A DNA stretch of 64,000 nt from Ideonella sp. (GCA_015075165.1 JABTUY010000004.1:1-64000); one strand, 5' to 3'; counted from the first letter of the stretch, positions 41,593 to 51,043 are shown. A program made the numbers and translations. Notes: a model not told the origin generated them from the letters alone.

Positions 41593-42861
41593 TCACCTCT
41601 GCGCAGTCGGCTGCGGCAACCACCGGTACGCCGCCGCGCCCAGCGCCAGTGCCGCCGCGACGAACAGCAGCGCGGCGCCGAACGGCTCACCGCCACGCGC
41701 CACCGCCTGCGTGGCGACCCAGCCCGAGCCCCACTGCATCAGCGCGATGCCCATGAACATCGCCATCGTGAACACCGACAGCGCGCGCCCGATCATCGCC
41801 GGCGGGTAGGCGGCGCGCACGTCGGAGTACTGCAGCACCATGAAGCCCGACGATGCGGCGATCAGCGTCGCCAGCAGCAGGTCGCCCGCCAGCGTGCGCT
41901 GCACGCCCATCGCGGCGAACAGCAGCGCCGTCAGCAGCGTGCAGCCGAGGATCAGCCGCCGCCGCGGGCGCGGCGACGCGGGGTCGAAACGGCCGAACAG
42001 CGGTGGCGACACCAGCGAGACGATCGACAGCAGCAGCACCACGTTGCCGCTGGCCAACAGCGACAGGCCGTGGCGCTCGACCAGCAGGGGCCCGAGCCAC
42101 AGGCCGCGCAGCGCCATGAACGACGCATAGTTCACCGCCGACAACAGCACGATGCCCCAGGTGTACGGCAGCAGGAACAGCGCGCCGAAGCCGCGCAGCG
42201 CCTGGCCCAGCGTTTCGCGCCGTGCGGCGCCTGCGGTCTGCGGCGGCACGCGCACCTTCCACCACACCACCAGCCAGGCCAGCACCGAGCAGACCGCGAG
42301 CACCGCCATGCCGGCACGCCACGAGTGCGACTCGACCAGCCACGCCAGCGGCGTGCCGGTGGCCAGCATGCCGACGCCGCCGAGCATCATGATCAGGCCC
42401 GACAGCATCGCGTAGCGCTGCGCCGGAAAGTGCTGTGCGATGAACAGCGTGCACGCCAGGAATGCCGGCGCGCAGCCGATGCCGATCAGCACCTGGCCGG
42501 CGAGCAGCGTCGCGAAGCTGTCGGCGAACGTGGCCAGCGCCGCACCGAGCGCGGTGAGCGGGAACACCGCCAGCACCGTGCGGCGCGGCCCGTGCAGATC
42601 CATGCCGACGCCGACGAACAATTGCAGCGCGCCGAACGCGAAGTGGTAGCTGGCCGCGAACAGGCCGAGCTGCTGCGGCGTGAGCTGGAACTGCGCCTGC
42701 AACGGCGGCGCCAGGATCGCCGCCACCGTGCGAAACGCCTGGCTCATCGCGAACGCGCTGGTCAGCGCGAGCAGCATCACCCACGCGGCACGTGACGCGA
42801 GCGGCGGGGGTGGCGGTGCAGCCTGTGCAGCAGCCTGCGCTGCCGGTGGAGGGTGGGTCAC
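41593..42861 (-). CDS. MFS transporter
   Basis: 422 residues, GTG start, 12 predicted membrane helices after a proline/alanine-rich N-terminus. The first half has the MFS motif A region GVGMDLHGPRRTVLAVFPLT between helices 2 and 3, and QVLIGIGCAPAFLA. The second half starts near ALRGFGALFLLPYTWGIVLL. It resembles uncharacterised cynX/NNP-like permeases. The substrate cannot be predicted. It faces nnrS convergently across the hairpin elements and precedes no related enzyme. Confidence 0.87.
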   Translation of the reverse strand: MTHPPPAAQAAAQAAPPPPPLASRAAWVMLLALTSAFAMSQAFRTVAAILAPPLQAQFQLTPQQLGLFAASYHFAFGALQLFVGVGMDLHGPRRTVLAVFPLTALGAALATFADSFATLLAGQVLIGIGCAPAFLACTLFIAQHFPAQRYAMLSGLIMMLGGVGMLATGTPLAWLVESHSWRAGMAVLAVCSVLAWLVVWWKVRVPPQTAGAARRETLGQALRGFGALFLLPYTWGIVLLSAVNYASFMALRGLWLGPLLVERHGLSLLASGNVVLLLSIVSLVSPPLFGRFDPASPRPRRRLILGCTLLTALLFAAMGVQRTLAGDLLLATLIAASSGFMVLQYSDVRAAYPPAMIGRALSVFTMAMFMGIALMQWGSGWVATQAVARGGEPFGAALLFVAAALALGAAAYRWLPQPTAQR

Positions 42862-42895
42862 GCCGCGAGCATATCGGGCGCGCCGGTACCACGGC

Positions 42896-43123
42896 CTACG
42901 CGCGTGGCGTATCGCGCTCGGCGTCGCTCAGGCCGGGCACGCCGAGCTGGCGGCGCTCGTCGGCCGACTCGGGGCACAGGCGCACCTCGCGCGACTCTTC
43001 GATGCAGCGCGCGCCGGGAAAACCCACCGCCTGCCAGCGCGTGAGCTTGCAGCGCGAGGGCTGCAACTGCCCACCGGCCCGCTCGTTGGGGAGCATGAAC
43101 GTGAAGAACTCGATCGATCGCAT
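42896..43123 (-). CDS. Small conserved hypothetical protein
   Basis: 75 residues from the ATG at 43123. MRSIEFFTFMLPNERAGGQL, CKLTRWQAVGFPGARCIEES and REVRLCPESADERRQLGVPG fit the short proteins I recall from Burkholderiales with IEFF at the start, a KMTR-like middle and REVR-x2-PE near the end; function unknown. An upstream frame extension to 43258 exists but lacks this pattern. Cytoplasmic, no membrane segment. Neighbours (MFS gene, fumC) give no hint. Confidence 0.6.
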   Translation of the reverse strand: MRSIEFFTFMLPNERAGGQLQPSRCKLTRWQAVGFPGARCIEESREVRLCPESADERRQLGVPGLSDAERDTPRA

Positions 43124-43349
43124 CGCGAACCCCTGTGCACCGATGTGCTGACCTCTCGACAACAGCATGAGTTCCGATGCAAGTATCGGACCAGCCGCGT
43201 GGCACCGCAAGTGATGCGGCGTCTTTGCGGCGCTGCATGACCACCGTGCGAGGCGCACCGGTCGGTCGCGCTCAGTTACCGGGTTCAGATGCGGATCAGC
43301 CCGTGCGCACGATCGGTGCGGCGTGCACCGCGGTGGGGCCCGCCTGGGT

Positions 43350-44738
43350 TCAGCCGGGGCCGAGCATCCGCCGTGCGTCGACCCAGGTGTCGAACTGTTC
43401 GGCGCTGACGCCGCCCATCTGCAGCGCGGCGTCGCGCAGGCTGCTGCCGCTGGCGTGCGCGTGCTTGGCGATCGCCGCAGCGCGGTCGTAGCCGATGTGC
43501 GGCGCCAGCGCGGTCACCAGCATCAGCGAGCGCTGCATCAGCTCGCTGGTGCGCGCGCGGTTCACCGTGATGCCCTCGACGCAGTGCGCGGTGAAGCTGG
43601 CCATCGCGTCGGCCAGCAGGCGCAGGCTGTCGAGCACGTCGTAGGCGATCAGTGGCTTGTAGACATTGAGCTCGAACTGGCCCTGCGACGCCGCGAAGCC
43701 GATCGCCACGTCGTGGCCCATCACCTGCGCGCACACCATCGTCAGCGCCTCGACCTGCGTCGGGTTCACCTTGCCCGGCATGATCGAGCTGCCGGGCTCG
43801 TTCTCCGGCAGGTGCAGCTCGCCGATGCCGGCGCGCGGGCCGCTGCCCATCAGGCGGATGTCGCAGGCGATCTTGGTCAGCGCCACCGCGAGGCCGCGCA
43901 GCGCACCGTGCAAGCCCACCAGCGCCTCGTGGCCGGCCATCGCGGCGAACGGGTTTGTTGCGCGCACGAACGGCTCGCCGAGCCGCGCCGCCAGCGACGC
44001 CGCCACGCGCGCGCCGAACTCGGGGTGCGTGTTGAGCCCGGTGCCCACCGCGGTGCCGCCGATCGCCAGCTCGTGCACCGCCGGCAATGCACGGCGCAGC
44101 GCCTGCTCGGCCAGCGCGAGCTGCGCGTCGTAGCCGCCGAACTCCTGGCCGAGCGTGACCGGCGTGGCGTCCTGCAGGTGCGTGCGGCCGATCTTGATCA
44201 CGTCGGCGAACTCCTGTGCCTTGGCTTGCAGCGCGCTGCGCAGGCGCGCCAGCGAGAGCTTGAGCGGCCGCACCTGCAGCGCCACCGCCACGTGCATCGC
44301 GGTGGGGAACACGTCGTTCGACGACTGGCCGTGGTTGACGTCGTCGTTCGGGTGCACGCGCCGCTCGGCACCGAGCCCGCCGCCGAGCGCGCGCGACGCG
44401 AGGTGCGCCACCACCTCGTTGACGTTCATGTTGCTCTGCGTGCCCGAGCCGGTCTGCCACACCGAGAGCGGAAACTCGCGGTCGTGCTCGCCGGCGGCGA
44501 CGCGCGCCGCGGCATCGGCGATGGCGCGTGCCTTGGCGCCGTCGAGCAGGCCGAGGTCGAGGTTCACCTCGGCGGCCGAGCGCTTGATCTCGGCCAGCGC
44601 GTGCACGATGGCCAGCGGCATGCGCTGCTCGCCGATCGCGAAGTAGCGGCGGCTGCGCTCGGTCTGCGCGGCCCACAGCGCATCGGCGGGCACGTCGATG
44701 GGGCCGAACGAATCGGTTTCGGTGCGGGTGGCGCGCAT
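43350..44738 (-). CDS. fumC: Class II fumarate hydratase FumC
   Basis: 462 residues, typical length. [56 protein letters not shown] and the signature [13 protein letters not shown] are all present, and the C-terminal [19 protein letters not shown] is complete. It hydrates fumarate to L-malate in the TCA cycle, is iron-independent, and is often favoured under oxidative or NO stress that damages Fe-S fumarases, which suits this neighbourhood. Confidence 0.96.
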   Translation of the reverse strand: MRATRTETDSFGPIDVPADALWAAQTERSRRYFAIGEQRMPLAIVHALAEIKRSAAEVNLDLGLLDGAKARAIADAAARVAAGEHDREFPLSVWQTGSGTQSNMNVNEVVAHLASRALGGGLGAERRVHPNDDVNHGQSSNDVFPTAMHVAVALQVRPLKLSLARLRSALQAKAQEFADVIKIGRTHLQDATPVTLGQEFGGYDAQLALAEQALRRALPAVHELAIGGTAVGTGLNTHPEFGARVAASLAARLGEPFVRATNPFAAMAGHEALVGLHGALRGLAVALTKIACDIRLMGSGPRAGIGELHLPENEPGSSIMPGKVNPTQVEALTMVCAQVMGHDVAIGFAASQGQFELNVYKPLIAYDVLDSLRLLADAMASFTAHCVEGITVNRARTSELMQRSLMLVTALAPHIGYDRAAAIAKHAHASGSSLRDAALQMGGVSAEQFDTWVDARRMLGPG

Positions 44739-44954
44739 GGTCTTGTCGGGGCGCGATCGGCCGCGCGTGCGGTCGATTGTGCGCCGGCACGCCCACCGTG
44801 CGAGCGGTGGGGTCGCGTGGCGCGGTGCTCGTCATTGCGGCTGTACCGGCACGGCGACCCACGCGAGCGCGATCACCGCGTCCACTGCTGGCCTGGGGCC
44901 ACGCGAGCACCGCTACGATGCCGGCGATACCATTGCGCCGCGCCGACCCTGCCG

Positions 44955-46246
44955 ATGCCCGAGCCTGCCGCAACGCGTGACGCGCCGCCGATGCCCGCGG
45001 CGCCGTGCGCCAGCGAGGCGCAGTCGCCTGCGTCTGCGGCACCCTCGGGCACGGCGGCCCGCCGTTCGACGCCGCACCTGCCGGCGCTGCTCAGCCTCGG
45101 CCTGATGGTGGGCACGATCAACGGCCTGTCGCGCGTGGCGATGCCGCTGTTCGCGGCGTCGCGCGGTGCGCAGTCGTGGCAGGCGGGCGTGGTCGGCGGC
45201 CTGGGCTACATGGGCGTGCTGTTGATGGCGTTGCCGATGGGCGCGTGGATCGATCGCCACGGCAGCCGCGCGATGTTCCTGCGCGGCGCGATCGCGGCGG
45301 CGCTGCTGTACCTGCTGCTGCGGCTGGCCGCGGGCCCGTGGTGGGTGATCGCCGGTGCCGCGGCGCTCGGCTTCGCGCTGCCGTTTCGCACGGTGCCGAT
45401 CCAGACCGAGTTCCTCGCGATGCTGCCCGCGCTCGGCCCGGCCAAGGCGGGCTGGAACCGCGCCGCGTTCATGTTCGGGCTGTCGTTCATCGGCCCGGCG
45501 GTGTCGGCGGCGGTGCTGGCGTTGCTCGGCTTCACGGCGCTGTTCCTGCTGGTGTCGGCCACGCTGCTGCTGGCGTTCATCGTTGGGCGGCGCGTGCTGC
45601 TGCGGCGCTCGGGCGTGGCCGGGCAGGCCTGCGATGCGCCGCTGCACGTGCGTATCCGGCGGCAGCTGGCCATCCTGCGCGACGATGCCGACTTCCGCCG
45701 CACGATGCTGATCGACTGCCTGGCGCAGATGTCGGTGGCGTACTTCGTCGTCTTCGCGCTGCAGCTCGCGATCCACCGCTTCGGCATGTCGCTGCAGGCC
45801 GCTGCCGGCTGATCACGCTGCAGGGCGCGCTGTACGTGGCCACGCTGTTCGCCGGCGGCATGCTGGTGACGCGCTGGCGCGCGGAGCAGCGCTACGCGCT
45901 GGCGTTCGCGCTGCTGCTGGCGCAATCGGCGCTGTACGGCTTCGCTCATGAGCCGGCGCTGCTGTGGCTCGGCGCGGGCCTGATGGGTGTCGGCGTCGGC
46001 CTGCAGGGCGTGACGAGCACCACGCGCTTCGCCGAGATGATGCGCCGCCACGGCCGCGGCCGCATCGGCGGCCTGAGCTCGCTGGCGCCGACCAGCGGCG
46101 GCATCGTCGGCGCGGTGGCGGGCGGCGTGGTCAGCCAGCACTTGGGCATCGAGGCGGGCTTCGTGCTGCTCGCGCTGGCGTAGGCGGCGATGTGCGCGCT
46201 GCAGTTGCGCCGGCTGCGCGCTGCAAGGCCGCAGCCGACTCGATAA
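44955..46246 (+). pseudogene. MFS transporter with frameshift and late nonsense codon
   Basis: From the ATG at 44955 the frame encodes MPALLSLGL-type helices: LPALLSLGLMVGTINGLSRV, GYMGVLLMALPMGAWIDRHG and FALPFRTVPIQTEFLAMLPA. It terminates at 45812 in SLQAAAG. The continuation LITLQGALYVATLFAGGMLV ... GGLSSLAPTSGGIVGAVAGG lies in another frame, so one base is lost near 45805. That frame then meets TAG (46181-46183) in VLLALA before AAMCALQLRRLRAA, where a Trp codon is likely ancestral. Two lesions make a pseudogene; a sequencing error could explain only one. Confidence 0.8.
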
Positions 46247-46282
46247 GATGCCGCCCGCGCATCGTGCGCCGGAGCCCACTCG

Positions 46283-46681
46283 ATGATCCAACGTTGCCGT
46301 CTTGCCCTGCTCGCCCTCGCGGTGTCGCTGCCGCTCGCGGCCTGCCTGGGCAGCACCGACCAGACCACGCCGCCGCTGGACCAGGCGGCGTTCGAGCGTG
46401 CAGTGGCCGCCGGGGGCCCAGTGGTGCTTGACTTCTACGCCGACTGGTGCCCCACCTGCAAGCAGCAGCAGCCGATCGTCAGGCAGCTGATGAGCGAGCC
46501 GAAGTTCAAGGAGGTGAAGCTGTTCGTCGCCAACTTCGACCAGGACAAGGCGATCAAGAAGCAGCTCGGCGTCAGCGCGCAGAGCACCTTCGTCGCGTTC
46601 AAGGGTGGCCGGGAGGTGGCACGCTCGACCGGCCAGACCACGCGCGAGGCGATCGAGGCCACGTTCGCGAAGGCGCTGTAG
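46283..46681 (+). CDS. Thioredoxin-fold lipoprotein
   Basis: 132 residues. Lipobox LAAC (Cys about 21) predicts membrane anchoring in the periplasm. VVLDFYADWCPTCKQQQPIV carries a CPTC active site, and TFVAFKGGREVA is the strand after the cis-Pro position (the Pro itself is not obvious). The family resembles DsbD C-terminal-like or TlpA-like reductases. It may reduce apocytochrome c or other periplasmic thiols; the cytochrome genes 2.4 kb away make this attractive but unproven. Confidence 0.85.
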   Translation: MIQRCRLALLALAVSLPLAACLGSTDQTTPPLDQAAFERAVAAGGPVVLDFYADWCPTCKQQQPIVRQLMSEPKFKEVKLFVANFDQDKAIKKQLGVSAQSTFVAFKGGREVARSTGQTTREAIEATFAKAL

Positions 46682-46694
46682 GCGCAGGCCGCGC

Positions 46695-48152
46695 TCAGAT
46701 CACCTTCGAGAAGCGGCGCCGCTCCTGGCTCTGCCGCAGATGGTGGTCGAACACCATCGCGATCGCGCGCACCAGGAACCAGCCCGACGCGGTGACCTGC
46801 ACCGCACGCTCCTCCAGCGTGACCAGGCCCGATGCTTCGAAACCGCGCAGCGCGTCGAGCTCGTGCGCGAACACCTCGCGCACGCGCACGCCGTGCGCGC
46901 GCTCGATGCGGTCGAACTCGAGCCGGCCCTGGCACATCAGCGCCATGATCGCGTCGCGGCGCAGCGCGTCGTCGGCCGTGAGCGCGTAGCCGCGCACCAC
47001 CGGCAGCGTGCGCTGCGCCAGCGCCTCGTAGTACTCGGGCAGCGCCTTGGCGTTCTGGTAGTACGCGGCGCCGACGCGGCCGATCGCCGACACGCCCAGC
47101 GCCACCAGGTCGCAATCGGGCTGCGTGCTGTAGCCCTGGAAGTTGCGGTGCAGCCGGCCCTCGCGCTTGGCCACGGCCAGCGCATCGTCGGGCAGCGCGA
47201 AGTGGTCCATGCCGATGTAGCGGTAGCCGCGCGCCAGAAAGCCGCCGATCGCGTCGCCGAGCATCGCGATGCGCTGCGCCGGGCTCGGCAGGTCGGCGTC
47301 GGCGATGCGGCGCTGCGGCTTGAAGCGCTCGGGCAGGTGCGCATAGGCATACAGCGCGATGCGATCGGGCCGCAGCTCGCCGATGCGCTGCACCGTGCGT
47401 GCGAAGCTCTCGGGCGTCTGCTTCGGCAGGCCGTAGATCAGGTCGGCGTTGATCGACGCGTAGCCCAGCTCGCGCGCGCTGGCCATCAGGCCGGCCACCA
47501 TCTCGAACGACTGCACGCGGTGCACCGCCCGCTGCACCTCGGCGTCGAAATCCTGCACGCCGAAGCTCAGCCGGTTGAAGCCGAGCGCGCGAAAGTGCGC
47601 CAGCCGTGCCGGCGACACGGTGCGCGGGTCGACCTCGATCGACACCTCGGAGTCGCGCGTCAGGCGAAACGCCGCGCCGAGCGTGCGCATCAGCCGCGTC
47701 AGCTCGGCGTCGGACAGGAAGGTGGGCGAGCCGCCGCCGAAGTGCAGCTGTGACACCGGCCGGCCGCGTCCGAGCTGCTGCACCACCAGCGCCAGTTCGA
47801 GCTCGAGCGCATCGAGGTACTGCGCCGCGCGCTCGTGGTGCTTGGTGATGATCTTGTTGCAGGCGCAGTAGTAGCACAGCGATTCGCAGAACGGGATGTG
47901 CACGTACAGCGACAGCGGTGCGTCGGCATGGCCCTGGCTGCGCGCGTGCAGCACGCGCTGCGCATCGGCGGCGCCGAAGCGCTCGTGGAAGCGGTCGGCC
48001 GTGGGGTACGAGGTGTAGCGCGGGCCCGGTGTGTCGAAGCGGCGCAGCAGGTCTTCGGTGAGCACCGCGCTCGCCGACGTGGCTTGCGGCGTGGCGCGCG
48101 GCGCGGTGGATGCGGCCGCTTGCGGCGCAGGGCGAACGGTGGCGGCGGTCAT
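46695..48152 (-). CDS. hemN: Oxygen-independent coproporphyrinogen III dehydrogenase HemN
   Basis: 485 residues from the ATG at 48152. Radical-SAM motif CESLCYYCACNK (C-x3-C-x2-C plus a further Cys typical of HemN), GPRYTSYPTADRFHE, GGGSPTFL and a complete C-terminal domain. It converts coproporphyrinogen III to protoporphyrinogen IX without oxygen. The first 29 residues are low-complexity, and a GTG at 48065 (VLTEDLLRRFD) is an alternative start. A strong Fnr-type box lies 40 bp upstream of the ATG, which would make an ATG-started mRNA almost leaderless. Confidence 0.94.
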   Translation of the reverse strand: MTAATVRPAPQAAASTAPRATPQATSASAVLTEDLLRRFDTPGPRYTSYPTADRFHERFGAADAQRVLHARSQGHADAPLSLYVHIPFCESLCYYCACNKIITKHHERAAQYLDALELELALVVQQLGRGRPVSQLHFGGGSPTFLSDAELTRLMRTLGAAFRLTRDSEVSIEVDPRTVSPARLAHFRALGFNRLSFGVQDFDAEVQRAVHRVQSFEMVAGLMASARELGYASINADLIYGLPKQTPESFARTVQRIGELRPDRIALYAYAHLPERFKPQRRIADADLPSPAQRIAMLGDAIGGFLARGYRYIGMDHFALPDDALAVAKREGRLHRNFQGYSTQPDCDLVALGVSAIGRVGAAYYQNAKALPEYYEALAQRTLPVVRGYALTADDALRRDAIMALMCQGRLEFDRIERAHGVRVREVFAHELDALRGFEASGLVTLEERAVQVTASGWFLVRAIAMVFDHHLRQSQERRRFSKVI

Positions 48153-48185
48153 GGCATATCGTCGGCCGCGCACGGCCCGCCCGGC

Positions 48186-48199
48186 TTGACGTGTGTCAA
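48186..48199. promoter_or_regulatory. Fnr/Dnr box between hemN and the TauE-type gene
   Basis: TTGACGTGTGTCAA is a perfect palindrome fitting TTGA-N6-TCAA. It is 40.5 bp from the hemN ATG on one side and 72.5 bp from the TSUP start on the other, so it could act on both divergent genes. HemN is a classical Fnr/Anr target. Confidence 0.75.
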
Positions 48200-48264
48200 G
48201 GGCCCGGGAGACGCGGGCTGCGGCGCCCCGCAGTCCGCGTTTTGCGCTCGGCGATACTCGGTCG

Positions 48265-49065
48265 ATGTCGGCTGCCTGGCTGCTCGCGTACTTCGCCACC
48301 GGATCGTTCGTGGGTTTCCTGGCCGGGCTGCTGGGTATCGGCGGCGGCATGACGCTGGTGCCGGTGCTGGCGGCGATGTTCACCGCGCAGCATCTCGCGC
48401 CCGCGCACAGCGTGCACCTGGCGCTCGGCACCGCGATGGCGTCGATCGTGTTCACGTCGAGCGCCAGCGTGCGCGCGCACCACCGGCTCGGTGGCGTCGA
48501 CTGGTCGATCGTGCGCCGCCTCGGGCCCGGTATGGTGATCGGCGCGCTGCTGGCCAGCGCGCTGTCGGGCTGGGTGCCGCAGCGCGCGCTGGCGCTGGCG
48601 TTCGCGGTGATCGTCTACGCCGGCGCCACGCAGATCCTGCTCGGGCGCAAGCCATCGGCCGCGCGCGCGCTGCCGGGCACGCCCGCGCTGGTGGCGATCG
48701 GCATCGCGATCGGCGTGGTGTGCGGCCTGGTGTCGGCCGGCGGCGCGTTCATGACCGTGCCGTTCATGCTGCTGTGCGGCGTGCCGCTGACCACCGCGAT
48801 CGGCACCGGCGCCGCGCTCGGCGTGCCGGCGGCGGTGATGGGCACGATCGGCTTCGTGCTCGCCGGCCGACAGGTGCCTGAGCTGCCGCCGACCGCACTG
48901 GGCTTCGTCTACGGGCCGGCGCTGATCGGCCTGGTGGCCGGCAGCGTGCTCACCGCGCCGTTCGGCGCGCGTGCCACGCACCGGCTGCCGCTGGTGGCGT
49001 TGCGCCGCATCTTCGCCGTGCTGCTGTTCGCGCTGGCGACGCGGATGCTGTGGACGTACTGGTGA
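48265..49065 (+). CDS. TSUP (TauE/SafE)-family permease
   Basis: 266 residues, eight predicted helices in two homologous halves, each with the family GG motif: LLGIGGGMTLVPVLAAMFTA and GLVSAGGAFMTVPFMLLCG. Members carry sulfite, sulfoacetate or other organosulfur anions across the inner membrane. The next gene (diheme cytochrome) overlaps its stop by 4 bp (GTGA), so transport and electron transfer are coupled, perhaps in oxidation or export of a sulfur anion. Confidence 0.9.
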   Translation: MSAAWLLAYFATGSFVGFLAGLLGIGGGMTLVPVLAAMFTAQHLAPAHSVHLALGTAMASIVFTSSASVRAHHRLGGVDWSIVRRLGPGMVIGALLASALSGWVPQRALALAFAVIVYAGATQILLGRKPSAARALPGTPALVAIGIAIGVVCGLVSAGGAFMTVPFMLLCGVPLTTAIGTGAALGVPAAVMGTIGFVLAGRQVPELPPTALGFVYGPALIGLVAGSVLTAPFGARATHRLPLVALRRIFAVLLFALATRMLWTYW

Positions 49066-49772
49066 GCGCACGGCGCGCGTGGGCAGCGCTCGCATGCGCG
49101 CTCGTTGCGGTGGCGTCGATCGCTGCCGCCGCCGAGACCCAAGCCATCCCCGACACCATCGGCCAGCGCATGCAGCCGTGCATGGCGTGCCACGGCGCCG
49201 AGGGCCGCGCGACGACGCAGGGCTACTTTCCGCGCATCGCCGGCAAGCCGGCAGGGTATCTGTTCAACCAGCTGGTCGCGTTTCGCGACGGACGGCGCCG
49301 CAATCCGACGATGGCGTACTTCGTCGACCTGATGAGCGACGACTACCTGCGCGAGATCGCGCGCTACTTCGCGAGCCTGCAACTGCCGTACGCGCCGCCG
49401 CCACGCAGCAGCGCCACCGCGGCGCAACTGGCGCGCGGCGAGGCGCTGGCGCGCGATGGCGACCGCGCGCTCGACGTGCCGGCGTGCACGCGCTGCCACG
49501 GCGCGGCGCTGACCGGCGCGCTGCCGGCGATACCCGGCCTGCTCGGGCTGCCGCGCGAGTACCTGCAGCTGCAGTTCGGCTCGTGGCGCGTCGGCGTGCG
49601 CCACGCGCTGGCGCCCGACTGCATGGGCCGCATCGTGGCGCGGCTGTCGGCGCAGGACATCGCCGACCTCGCGGCGTGGCTCGCGGCGCAGCCGGTGCCG
49701 CACGATGCCGCGCCGGCGGCACAGCCCGAACGCCCGCTGCCGCTGCCGTGCGGCAGCGACCCGCCGCGATGA
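49062..49772 (+). CDS. Exported diheme cytochrome c (c4-like)
   Basis: 236 residues from the GTG at 49062, inside the TSUP stop; a GTG 12 bp earlier is possible. Signal peptide (AWAALACALVAVASIAAAA), then two cytochrome c domains with heme motifs CMACH and CTRCH. The first domain continues GYFPRIAGKPAGYLFNQLVA, typical of cytochrome c4, and the second has Met-containing MGRIVARLSAQDI. It should shuttle electrons in the periplasm between the next cytochrome and a terminal oxidase. Confidence 0.92.
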   Translation: MSARRAWAALACALVAVASIAAAAETQAIPDTIGQRMQPCMACHGAEGRATTQGYFPRIAGKPAGYLFNQLVAFRDGRRRNPTMAYFVDLMSDDYLREIARYFASLQLPYAPPPRSSATAAQLARGEALARDGDRALDVPACTRCHGAALTGALPAIPGLLGLPREYLQLQFGSWRVGVRHALAPDCMGRIVARLSAQDIADLAAWLAAQPVPHDAAPAAQPERPLPLPCGSDPPR

Positions 49773-51043
49773 CGCCGCGCCGGCTGTCCATGCGTGCGCG
49801 CATCGTGATCGGCACGTTCGTCGTGCTGCTCGCCGCGGCCGCTCTGGTGGTGGGGCTGAGCCTGCGCGGCGAAGACCCGATCACCGGCGGCGCAGCGGCG
49901 GAGCCGGCCGCGACGCCGCAGCAGCTGAGCCGCGGCGAGTACCTGGCACGCGCCGGCAACTGCGCCGGTTGCCACACCGACCGCGGCGGGGCGCCATATG
50001 CCGGCGGCCGCGGCATCGCGACACCGTTCGGCACCGTGTACGCGAGCAATCTGACGCCCGACGCCGAGACCGGCATCGGCCGCTGGAGCACCGCGCAGTT
50101 CTGGCGCGCGATGCACAACGGCCGCTCGCGCGATGGCCGGCTGCTCTACCCGGCGTTCCCGTACCCGAGCTTCACGCTGCTGACGCGCGACGATTCCGAT
50201 GCGCTGCTGGCCTACCTGCGCAGCCAGGCGCCGGTGCGGCAGCCGAACCGGCCGCATGCGCTGCGCTTTCCGTACAGCACGCAGGCCGCGCTCGCGGTGT
50301 GGCGGGCGCTGTTCTTCGCGCCGGCACGCTTCGAGCTGCAGCCGCAGCAGTCGGCGGCGTGGAATCGCGGCGCCTACCTGGTGCGCGCGCTCGGCCACTG
50401 CGATGCCTGCCACGCGGCGCGCAACCTGCTGGGCGCCACGCGCGCACCGCTCGAGCTCAGCGGCGGCCTGGTGGCGATGCAGGGCTGGTACGCGCCGTCG
50501 CTGGCCGATGCCGGCGAAGCGGGCGTCGCCGGCTGGCCACTCGACGACGTGGTGCAGCTGCTGCGCAGCGGCACGTCGAGCCGCGGCACCGTGATGGGCC
50601 CGATGGCCGAGGTGGTGGCGCGCAGCACGCAGCACCTGGCCGAGGCCGATCTGCGCGCGATGGCGCTGTACCTGCAATCGCTGCCGCACCGCATGCCCGA
50701 CGCGCCGCCAGTGCAGCGCGCCACGCCCGAGCAGCGCGAGCTCGGCGAGCGCCTGTACGCGCAGCAGTGCGCACGCTGCCACGGCAAGAGCGGCGAAGGC
50801 CGCGGGCCGTATGCCGCGCTGGCCGGCGCGCGCACCGTGACGATGGGCCCGCACACCAACCTCGTGCGGGTGATCGTCAGCGGCGGCTTCCCGCCTACCA
50901 CCGCGGGCAACCCGCGGCCCTACGGCATGCCCTCGCTGGCGCTCGACGACGACGAGATCGCCGCCATCGCCACCTACGTGCGCTCGGCGTGGGGCAACCG
51001 CGCGCCGGCGGTCACGCGCGCAGATGTGGCGGCGCTGCGCTGA
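49769..51043 (+). CDS. Membrane-anchored triheme cytochrome c (dehydrogenase subunit type)
   Basis: 424 residues, ATG overlapping the previous stop (ATGA). N-terminal anchor helix (IVIGTFVVLLAAAALVVGLSL) and three heme motifs: CAGCH, CDACH, CARCH. YLARAGNCAGCHTDRGG, NLTPDAETGIGRWSTAQFWR and HGKSGEGRGPYAALAG match the cytochrome subunits of alcohol, gluconate and related flavin or PQQ dehydrogenases. No dehydrogenase subunit is adjacent, so its electron donor is elsewhere. Confidence 0.92.
   Translation: MTPRRLSMRARIVIGTFVVLLAAAALVVGLSLRGEDPITGGAAAEPAATPQQLSRGEYLARAGNCAGCHTDRGGAPYAGGRGIATPFGTVYASNLTPDAETGIGRWSTAQFWRAMHNGRSRDGRLLYPAFPYPSFTLLTRDDSDALLAYLRSQAPVRQPNRPHALRFPYSTQAALAVWRALFFAPARFELQPQQSAAWNRGAYLVRALGHCDACHAARNLLGATRAPLELSGGLVAMQGWYAPSLADAGEAGVAGWPLDDVVQLLRSGTSSRGTVMGPMAEVVARSTQHLAEADLRAMALYLQSLPHRMPDAPPVQRATPEQRELGERLYAQQCARCHGKSGEGRGPYAALAGARTVTMGPHTNLVRVIVSGGFPPTTAGNPRPYGMPSLALDDDEIAAIATYVRSAWGNRAPAVTRADVAALR

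Noticed and set aside
7278-46246. Amber codons in three otherwise good genes as possible suppression or stop-codon recoding.
   Set aside because: The likely ancestral residues differ (probably Tyr and Trp among them), two of these genes also carry frameshifts, and intact genes in the window end normally at TAG. Point-mutation decay is simpler.
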